A stretch of 19,469 nucleotides of DNA from Treponema sp. (GTDB lineage: Bacteria; Spirochaetota; Spirochaetia; Treponematales; Treponemataceae): the NCBI GenBank assembly GCA_004554075.1, contig SFOB01000042.1:1-19469 (forward strand), read 5' to 3'. The notes beneath the pieces were generated by a model. The model did no database searches and was not told the origin of the DNA. It was given only the letters and a program-made list of their open reading frames with translations. Position numbers and translations under genes: made by a program. This document shows, piece by piece, positions 13,404-19,469 of this stretch; the stretch's first letter is position 1; every line of letters begins with the position of its first letter.

Positions 13404-15564
13404 TCAAGTTTACCTTTTCAAATTCTGGAATCGGGATGCCAAGCAGGTTACGAACCTCGTTGAGAGTTTTTGGACCGTTAGGGCCAAGGGCTCTTGCACA
13501 GTCTGGATCTGCTTTGAAATCCGGTTCATTAGGTTTAAAGAAAGCTTCAATATCAAACTGAGGCATGTTTACAACACCATAGAAGTGCTGTGTTCCTTTA
13601 CCTTTTACTTCAAATTCAACAGGAATCTGCTCTACGATAAGCTCGTTAGCCTTATCTTCCGGTGCGATTGTAAAATGATTTTCTTCGCACTTAATAAATC
13701 GCTTTTTGAGCAGGCTGTAAGTGTCTTCAGTAATCAGAATATCGGTTCCACAAGGCTTATTAGAGCTTTCTGTACGAGATGCAAAGTTTACAGCGTCTCC
13801 AATAGCCGTATATTCCATTTTACCGTCTTTACCCATGTCGGCACCCATCAAACCACAGGTTGCGCGACCAGTATTCAAACCGCTACCAATGCGGATGTGA
13901 GGCTTGTATTTAGCTTTTGGCTCTTTTTCGTGGGCTTTTGTAAAGGCTTCTGCTTCCTTATTGTACTTCATAAGGGCATAACGCATGGCGATTGTACCGC
14001 GGATAGCGTTTGTGGCGTCTTCCATAACGTGTTCGTCGTGGATTTTCTGCAATTCTTTCTTTTTAGGGTCTGAATCAGGCAAGGCTTCGTAATCAAGGCT
14101 GTCGTTTCTCATGATTCCCCATACGGCCATGATAGCGTCACCCTCGAATTTATCGATATTTCCGTGGCTGAGCACGATACAGTTTACCATTCGGCTCATA
14201 TAGTCGTTCAAAAAGCCGATGATTTCGCTCGGCGAGTCGTTTCCAAAGCGGTTTTTAAAGCCGTCTGAAATTGCTGTAAAGCCTCGGATATCACTGAAGA
14301 AGATTGTTACATCTTTCAGGTGAGGATTAAAGTCGATTTCCTGGCGGGCAATAGCTTTAGCAACGTTTCTGTTAGTGAACTTTGCGAATGTGTTCAGAGA
14401 GTAAAGTTCATCCTTTGTACTCTGGTTCAAAACACCAATTTCATCCTTTCGATTTGTAGAAAGGGTATCAAAAATCTCTGATTCAAAGTTACCAAGTTTG
14501 ATTTCTTCTGCAGATTCTGTAAGGCGGCGCAGGTGGCGCGAAATTGCAAGGCGAGCGAATACAAGAATAAAGATTACAGAAAGGAAGAATACAACCCCCA
14601 TAAGGTAAATGTTGTTTCTTCGGGTTGTAAGAACACCTTCAAGTACCGAATTGAGCGGTACAGTAGTCATTACTACAATATCACCAAAGGAAAGTTTTTC
14701 GTAAGCACCGTAATAATCAACTTTTTTCTCCTTTCCATCAACAATTTCTGTGTCTGTAAAAGGAATCTGGCGGCTGTCGTCGTTATTCTGGTTATTTTTA
14801 CGCATTGCAGTAACCAGAGGGTAGTTTTTGAGGCTTTCCCCCCGCAATATGCGGTCTGTTTCCGGGTGAGAGAGAAGCTCATCTGAATCATTTATAATAA
14901 AGGTTGTATTTGTCTGGTCTGTACCAAGAATGTCAGAAATACTTTCTATAGAGAAAGTGATAATACAGGTCTGGTCGAGTCCGTTTTCCTTGTAAGAAAA
15001 GAGCATGGACATAACCGGAATCCCGAAGAAAGGAGAGGCATTAAGGGCAATTGTTTCTCCATTGCAGGAACGTGCAACAGCCTGCTGAGAAGCCTGAATA
15101 AAGGTCTCCATAACAGAAGTGTCGAGTTCGTTAGAAAGAAAGAAGCGTGAGTTTAAGATTTTATTGTCTGTGCTTTCCGGCTGGGAAAGGCTGTTTTCTG
15201 AGAGTATATATATAGAAGCAATATCCTGATTTCGTTCAAAGAAGAAGGCTTCTGCCTGGCGGGCGAGAGCTGCCTGACGGCCACCGCTTACAACGTTCAA
15301 AAGGTCCAGAAGCTGGAAAACATTAGAACGGATTGTGCTGATTTTATCTTCCATAGTAGAAGCAGCACGGGCATTTGTGGAAAGGTTGTTATTTTCAGCT
15401 GTGATTTTAACATCTTCACCAACAAAGTGGCTGTTAAGGTAGGTTACTGTTCCCAGGGATATCAGAACAATAAGTCCAATAATTACGGCAAGCTTAACGC
15501 CTATCGGAAATTTAACCGCATAGGTAGTCTTGCCTGTTTCTGCAGGTTCATTTTTTTTACTCAC
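13369..15564 (-). CDS. Membrane class III adenylate/guanylate cyclase (Cache-like sensor, HAMP)
   Basis: 731 aa, GTG start (15564) after a weak purine-rich ribosome site (GAGAGAAAG). A cytoplasmic N-tail, a membrane segment at about 21-42, an extracytoplasmic Cache-like sensor (about 43-318), a second membrane segment at 319-341, HAMP at about 342-395, then a class III cyclase domain (about 412-625). Metal-binding aspartates are Asp425 in FFSDIRGF and Asp476 in DKFEGD. Lys472 and Thr586 (YTAIGD) sit at the base-recognition positions and favour ATP over GTP. The transition-state pair is Asn593 and Arg597 in AVNFASR. A charged stretch of about 60 residues (490-550) is inserted between metal motif and the RIGSGLNTG strand. 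Two minus-strand TATAAT boxes lie upstream (15600-15595 and 15626-15621). First gene of the operon with the FecR and outer-membrane genes. Confidence 0.88.
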   Translation of the reverse strand: MSKKNEPAETGKTTYAVKFPIGVKLAVIIGLIVLISLGTVTYLNSHFVGEDVKITAENNNLSTNARAASTMEDKISTIRSNVFQLLDLLNVVSGGRQAALARQAEAFFFERNQDIASIYILSENSLSQPESTDNKILNSRFFLSNELDTSVMETFIQASQQAVARSCNGETIALNASPFFGIPVMSMLFSYKENGLDQTCIITFSIESISDILGTDQTNTTFIINDSDELLSHPETDRILRGESLKNYPLVTAMRKNNQNNDDSRQIPFTDTEIVDGKEKKVDYYGAYEKLSFGDIVVMTTVPLNSVLEGVLTTRRNNIYLMGVVFFLSVIFILVFARLAISRHLRRLTESAEEIKLGNFESEIFDTLSTNRKDEIGVLNQSTKDELYSLNTFAKFTNRNVAKAIARQEIDFNPHLKDVTIFFSDIRGFTAISDGFKNRFGNDSPSEIIGFLNDYMSRMVNCIVLSHGNIDKFEGDAIMAVWGIMRNDSLDYEALPDSDPKKKELQKIHDEHVMEDATNAIRGTIAMRYALMKYNKEAEAFTKAHEKEPKAKYKPHIRIGSGLNTGRATCGLMGADMGKDGKMEYTAIGDAVNFASRTESSNKPCGTDILITEDTYSLLKKRFIKCEENHFTIAPEDKANELIVEQIPVEFEVKGKGTQHFYGVVNMPQFDIEAFFKPNEPDFKADPDCARALGPNGPKTLNEVRNLLGIPIPEFEKVNLNEEENKIQVKQ

Positions 15565-15704
15565 GATACTTTCTCTCTCAAGTACAATTTTGACATTATA
15601 ATTGATATTAAACCTTTAAAATTATAACATTGCAGACCAAAAAAAACAAGGCAATAGACCGCCCTTTGGCAGGTAAAAAAAATCTGAGAGTCGGATTTTA
15701 TCAC

Positions 15705-15733
15705 TTGAAGAATAAGGCATTTGAGTACATAAT
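15705..15733 (+). promoter_or_regulatory. Promoter of the 15740 gene (leaderless)
   Basis: TTGAAG (15705-15710), a 17-bp spacer and CATAAT (15728-15733), then only 6 nt to the ATG at 15740. No Shine-Dalgarno is present. The 175-bp gap shared with the divergent cyclase gene holds nothing else I recognise. Confidence 0.6.
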
Positions 15734-15739
15734 TAAAGT

Positions 15740-17455
15740 ATGACGGATGAAATGAACAGAAGTGCGTTCGATAAACTTGTTGCCGGAATGGATGCGACAG
15801 AGCGCAGTGATATGCTTGAAAAAATTAATCAGTCATCAGTTTCTGTTGTTCAACTTGTAGAAACCGAAAACCAGCTCCCCGATAAAAACCTTACTCTGCA
15901 TCTCCGTTTTAGAGAAGAGTCTGCTTTTTATAGATTTTTACTCTGGCTTAGAGGAATTATAGAAAAAAAAGATCCTGAAAAGATTTATAATGAAGATGTT
16001 CTTGCTTCAATGGCACGCAGAATTAATCGTGACCACCCTGGAATATTGAATCACAGAAACGGACTTGTTGATTCTGTTTTTTATGAGCATCTTCGTTCAC
16101 TTAAAACAGCAGCTGAATTTTTTAAGCCATATTTTAATATAATAGATGATAATCCGGGCGATTTTTATGTTTTCTTAAGTTCTTTTGTAGCTCCGGAGCT
16201 TTCAGATATTATTACAAATCAGGCAGATCCTTTTTCACTTTCTTTCGATATTGAGCCAACCGTAGATACGAAAAACAGACTGCTTAAAAATCTTGATGAT
16301 ATATTAAAAAATATTGATGGCGGTACAAAAAGTAATCTTTATAGTGCGGTAAGTTCTTTGAACTGGCTTAGGCAGTTTACCCGGCTTCCATATATTCATT
16401 TTACAACTCAGTTTACAAATCTTACAGGCAATTCATACACCTGTCCTTATAGGAATGCTGTGAATGATTTTTCAAGTTTTGCGGCAGTCTTTTCAAATGT
16501 AATGTCTGTGCAGAATGAAGTTCTTGAAGCAATGCTTATGTTCAGTCAGCGCAAGGAAATTACAAAAAATGCTCAGGAAAAGGATATAGAGCGTACAATA
16601 AAGGAATTTATAGCAAAGGCAAATCAGTGCTTTGGTTCAATTCAGCTCTTTATTTCAAGTGTTCCTATTATCAAAGTTGGAAAGATTATTAATGCTGATT
16701 ATGACTGGCTTCCTGGAAACATAGACGGAGTAGAAGGCTGGTTCCCTAATTTCCGTAGTCACTGGCGTAAGATTATTGATGTGCGCTGGAGCGACTGGAT
16801 TCGTGAACGTAAAAAGAAAAATCTTGAAACTTATCTTGGAAATGATTTTGGTCTTTCTGAATTCCCGGTCTTAAAATACAGACCATGGCAGGCTTTGTGG
16901 CTTAGAGTACCTTTTTCATGTGAACTTACAGGCGGCTTTTTGTCCTGGTTCTGTGATAACCGCTATGATGATATGATTCCATATTTGAATGATGTCATGA
17001 TGGAAGGTGTGTTCATTCGCAATGAAAACAGAGTTGAATATTCTGAAGGTATAAACCTTTTTGTTCAGGCAAATACGCAGATGAAAGAATTGCTGGATCG
17101 TCTTGCTCCGGAAGGAGAGTATGGTGCTCAGTTTGAAGAATTTGCAACAAGCCGAATCCGTTCTTTCCAGGTTCAGAACCAGATTGATTCTATGATGACC
17201 ACTACCGAATCAGAAATCCGTGAGTGCGTAAAAAAGTTCGATAAAGGCGCAAAGATGATGGATAAATGTCTTGGTGGCATTCTTTCTGATGAAAGAGATA
17301 AGGTTCATGACGGCCTTCAGAATATCGCATCCATAAAAGGTCACCATAACCGTGTCTGGAAAGATTCTCTTCGAACCTGCTGGGAAACTCTGAAAAAAGC
17401 TGTCTTCTATCTTTCTGAACTGGAGCCTATTGATGCCGCAACAGTACAAGACTAA
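15740..17455 (+). CDS. Large conserved-looking protein of unknown function, possibly DUF5312 type
   Basis: 571 aa with no signal peptide and no convincing membrane segment, rich in Phe, Trp and charged residues, mostly helical by composition. Features: a short hydrophobic-aromatic patch FYRFLLWLRGIIEKKDPEKI (residues 54-73), a Trp-rich middle part (YDWLPGNIDGVEGWFPNF, then WRKIIDVRWSDWIRERKKK and KYRPWQALWLRVPF), and a helical C-terminal 130 residues. I recall spirochaetal proteins of this layout carrying the DUF5312 label, but I cannot confirm it. The gene has its own leaderless-type promoter, is divergent from the cyclase operon, and its end overlaps the YfiH-type gene by 23 bp, so the two are translationally coupled. 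The function is not known. Confidence 0.8.
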   Translation: MTDEMNRSAFDKLVAGMDATERSDMLEKINQSSVSVVQLVETENQLPDKNLTLHLRFREESAFYRFLLWLRGIIEKKDPEKIYNEDVLASMARRINRDHPGILNHRNGLVDSVFYEHLRSLKTAAEFFKPYFNIIDDNPGDFYVFLSSFVAPELSDIITNQADPFSLSFDIEPTVDTKNRLLKNLDDILKNIDGGTKSNLYSAVSSLNWLRQFTRLPYIHFTTQFTNLTGNSYTCPYRNAVNDFSSFAAVFSNVMSVQNEVLEAMLMFSQRKEITKNAQEKDIERTIKEFIAKANQCFGSIQLFISSVPIIKVGKIINADYDWLPGNIDGVEGWFPNFRSHWRKIIDVRWSDWIRERKKKNLETYLGNDFGLSEFPVLKYRPWQALWLRVPFSCELTGGFLSWFCDNRYDDMIPYLNDVMMEGVFIRNENRVEYSEGINLFVQANTQMKELLDRLAPEGEYGAQFEEFATSRIRSFQVQNQIDSMMTTTESEIRECVKKFDKGAKMMDKCLGGILSDERDKVHDGLQNIASIKGHHNRVWKDSLRTCWETLKKAVFYLSELEPIDAATVQD

Positions 17456-18257
17456 CGAGTACTTCGAGTTCCGCCGGGCCGGGGTAGTGCTTCCGGGCTC
17501 TCCTGTCTGCGGACTTAGCCTGAAGGCAGCCGGTAGTATGCGCTTTCGCTGGAATGAAACAAATCCTAACAGAGAAAAATTGCTGGCCTTATCGTCATCG
17601 CACCAGGCCCTGGCTCCCCTTCAGTTAGACCATACTCATATTGTTTATGATGTTCATAATGCCTCTGATACTCAGGATAAAATCGGCGACGGAATGATTA
17701 CCACAAACCCTGCTCTCATACCAACTGTAACCGTAGCAGACTGTATGCCCCTTTATCTTTACGACCCGGTAAGCGGAGTATTCGGCATAGTTCATTCGGG
17801 CTGGAAAGGCACAGGTATTATAGTTGATGCAATTAATCTTGCAGAAAAGAATTACGGCGCCCGTGCAGAAGATTTCTGCATAGTTCTGGGCCCTCACATA
17901 AGAGACTGTTGTTATATAGTAAATAAAGAGAGGGCAGACTGGTTTGCCTCGAATTTTACTCCGGACTGCGTTCGCCCGCTGGAGTCTGGCGTAGAAGTAG
18001 AATGGAATACTGGTGGCGGCCCTCTCTACAGACTTTCGCTTGAAAAAGCAAATCTTGCCGCCATAAAAAAAGCCGGAGTTCCTGATGAGAATGTTTGGGT
18101 TCATCCGGCCTGCACCTGCTGCTTCAAAGCCCCTGACAGCGGCCTCTTTATTTATGGTTCAAACCGTCGGGAAACCACAGAAGCCGGCGCCCCGGATAAA
18201 TTTACCGTACAAGCTGCATTTATCGCAAATGGATTGCCACCTCGTAATTCATATTGA
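17433..18257 (+). CDS. pgeF: YfiH/PgeF-type laccase-domain protein
   Basis: 274 aa. Members of this family (DUF152, 'polyphenol oxidase') are cytoplasmic proteins reported to have purine nucleoside phosphorylase/adenosine deaminase activity, or in E. coli to edit mis-made muropeptide precursors (PgeF). The metal-binding set is visible: a histidine in LDHTHIV, Cys in VADCMPLYLYD and His in VHSGWKGTG, plus the family motifs GDGMITT, LGPHIRDCCY and CTCCFKAPDSGLFIYG. The ATG at 17433 is preferred over a TTG one codon earlier because TGGAG (17421-17425) sits 7 nt upstream. It overlaps the end of the preceding gene in another frame, so coupled translation is likely. The gene symbol is tentative. 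Confidence 0.85.
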   Translation: MPQQYKTNEYFEFRRAGVVLPGSPVCGLSLKAAGSMRFRWNETNPNREKLLALSSSHQALAPLQLDHTHIVYDVHNASDTQDKIGDGMITTNPALIPTVTVADCMPLYLYDPVSGVFGIVHSGWKGTGIIVDAINLAEKNYGARAEDFCIVLGPHIRDCCYIVNKERADWFASNFTPDCVRPLESGVEVEWNTGGGPLYRLSLEKANLAAIKKAGVPDENVWVHPACTCCFKAPDSGLFIYGSNRRETTEAGAPDKFTVQAAFIANGLPPRNSY

Positions 18258-18281
18258 CAAATCTGTATATTTTGTCATAAT
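18254..18281 (+). promoter_or_regulatory. Promoter of the acyl-CoA carboxylase gene
   Basis: Perfect TTGACA (18254-18259), a 16-bp spacer and CATAAT (18276-18281). The -35 box overlaps the stop codon of the laccase-domain gene (TGA 18255-18257). The leader would be about 11 nt and includes the GAGG ribosome site (18289-18292). Confidence 0.65.
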
Positions 18282-18298
18282 GAATGGTGAGGTTAATT

Positions 18299-19469
18299 AT
18301 GGAATACAATGTTGAAAAACAGCACGCAAAGGGAAAGCTTCACGCTATTGAGCGTATCAATGCACTTTGCGACAAAGGTACATTCGTAGAGACTTATCAG
18401 GGTGTAAAGCATAACTGCACCAGCTTTGGAATGGATAAAAAAGATATTCCTTATGATGGCGTAATCACAGGATTCGGAAAAATAAACGGACGTAAGGTTG
18501 CTGTATATGCACAGGACTTTACAATTCAGGGTGGTTCTCTTGGCCACATGCATGGCCGCAAGATTGCAGACCTTACTAAGATGGCAATTGATGCCCGCTG
18601 TCCAGTAATTGGAATCAACGACTCGGGTGGAGCCCGCATTCAGGAAGGTGTAGAAGCTCTTGGCGGATACGGTAACGTATTCAATCAGAACGTTCGCGCA
18701 TCTGGTGCTATTCCTCAGATTTCTATCATTGCTGGTCCTTGTGCCGGTGGTGCCGTTTACTCACCTGGAATCACTGACTTTATTTTTACAGTTGATAAGG
18801 TAACACAGATGTTCATTACAGGACCAAAAGTTGTTAAGTCTGTAATGTTCATGGATATTTCTGCAGAAGACCTTGGTGGTGCTAACATTCACGCACAGAA
18901 GTCTGGTGTTTCACACTTCCGCTGCGAAAACGAAAACGAATGCTATCAGACAGTACGCCAGCTTCTGGACTACATTCCTCACTACTATGGCGACAAAATT
19001 GCAGCTGATGAAAAGTTCAAGTTCGACGAAAAGAAGGCTGCAAAGAAGATTAAGGAAATTCTTCCTGAAAATCCACGCCAGGGTTACGACGTTCGCGAAG
19101 TAATCAACTGCGTAATCGATGAAGATTCATTCCTCGAAATCATGAAGGAATTTGCAATCAACTGTGTAGTTGGATTTGGTAAGATTGAAGGCCGTACAGT
19201 TGGTATTATCGCTAACAACCCTAAGGGACTCGGCGGTGTATTGGATTGCGATGCTTCTGATAAGATTGCCCGCTTTATCCGCTACTGCGACTCTTTTGAT
19301 ATTCCACTTCTTACTTTTGTTGATGTTCCAGGCTTTATCCCGGGACCTCAGGAAGAGCAGAAAGGTATTATCCGCCACGGTGCAAAGGTAATTTACGCAT
19401 ACAGCGAGGCTACAGTGCCAAAGCTCACAGTAATTCTCCGCAAGGCTTACGGTGGAGCTTACATTGCTA
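18299..19469 (+). CDS. Biotin-dependent acyl-CoA carboxylase carboxyltransferase (PccB/MmdA type), 3' end missing
   Basis: 390 codons are present and the frame runs open to the right edge; full-length relatives are about 510-520 aa. The enzyme moves a carboxyl group between carboxybiotin and an acyl-CoA (propionyl-CoA carboxylase beta or methylmalonyl-CoA decarboxylase alpha). Crotonase-fold motifs are clear: QGGSLG (77-82), GINDSGGARIQEGVEALGGY (105-124), and GPCAGGAVYSPGITDF (146-161), the oxyanion region. In the second half are NNPKGLGGVLDCDASDKIARF, FVDVPGFIPGPQEE and RKAYGGAYIA. PccB and MmdA cannot be told apart without the downstream genes. The ATG has GAGG 6 nt upstream and its own promoter. 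In fermentative bacteria this enzyme serves the succinate-propionate route. Confidence 0.92.
   Translation, partial: MEYNVEKQHAKGKLHAIERINALCDKGTFVETYQGVKHNCTSFGMDKKDIPYDGVITGFGKINGRKVAVYAQDFTIQGGSLGHMHGRKIADLTKMAIDARCPVIGINDSGGARIQEGVEALGGYGNVFNQNVRASGAIPQISIIAGPCAGGAVYSPGITDFIFTVDKVTQMFITGPKVVKSVMFMDISAEDLGGANIHAQKSGVSHFRCENENECYQTVRQLLDYIPHYYGDKIAADEKFKFDEKKAAKKIKEILPENPRQGYDVREVINCVIDEDSFLEIMKEFAINCVVGFGKIEGRTVGIIANNPKGLGGVLDCDASDKIARFIRYCDSFDIPLLTFVDVPGFIPGPQEEQKGIIRHGAKVIYAYSEATVPKLTVILRKAYGGAYIA

Noticed and set aside
13327..14073. 248-codon frame antisense to the cyclase
   Set aside because: Shadow frame opposite strongly conserved cyclase motifs; the Phe/Cys-rich composition is typical of an antisense reading.
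1..19469. CRISPR array, insertion sequence, prophage or defence island
   Set aside because: No regularly spaced repeats, transposase, integrase or phage/defence protein is seen on either strand.

Overview
The window looks like chromosome of a Treponema-type spirochaete, probably a gut or rumen lineage. This is an inference from gene content: two multi-pass GGDEF proteins, an archaeal/fungal-type aspartate-semialdehyde dehydrogenase, a Cache-HAMP class III cyclase followed by a FecR-type periplasmic protein and an outer-membrane barrel, a small glycogen-binding-domain protein, and a large spirochaete-like protein of unknown function. Coding density is high, spacers are AT-rich, and no transposase, phage gene or CRISPR array is visible.

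Layout. 1-731 (+): 3' part of a SAM methyltransferase. 733-1818 (-): membrane diguanylate cyclase, converging on it with 1 bp between. 1976-4065 (-): dapA-asd, the entry to the lysine branch of the aspartate pathway, ending at a clear terminator and with two head-to-head hairpin repeats between the genes. 4204-5304 (-): second membrane GGDEF protein, divergent from aroC (5363-6478, +), which is followed 10 bp later by a D-alanyl-D-alanine carboxypeptidase (6489-7925). 7926-8160: a gene-free, strongly palindromic stretch. 8234-8656 (+): CBM48 protein with a histone-H1-like Lys/Ala/Pro tail. 8729-8943 (+): tRNA-Gln(CTG) and tRNA-Glu(CTC), each followed by a terminator, then a decayed second tRNA-Glu interrupted by a hairpin (8998-9112). 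9113-15564 (-): an overlapping three-gene operon, read as cyclase, FecR/fibronectin-like scaffold, outer-membrane barrel. 15740-18257 (+): protein of unknown function overlapping a YfiH-type laccase-domain protein. 18299-end (+): 5' part of a biotin-dependent acyl-CoA carboxylase carboxyltransferase, with its own promoter.

Functional themes are amino-acid supply (asd, dapA, aroC), cell wall and envelope (carboxypeptidase, outer-membrane barrel), nucleotide second messengers (two c-di-GMP synthase candidates and one cyclic-nucleotide cyclase) and propionate/acyl-CoA metabolism.

The most interesting signals are: (i) four genes whose -10 box lies only 6-7 nt before the ATG, predicting leaderless mRNAs next to ordinary Shine-Dalgarno genes; (ii) a tRNA-Glu relic split by a hairpin; (iii) head-to-head REP-like palindromes with compensatory stem changes between dapA and asd; (iv) a nested palindromic element at 7934-8135; (v) a dyad centred on the tRNA-Gln -10 box; and (vi) a three-layer envelope operon linking an outer-membrane protein, a FecR-like periplasmic scaffold and an adenylate/guanylate cyclase. 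I found no clearly novel defence or mobile system.
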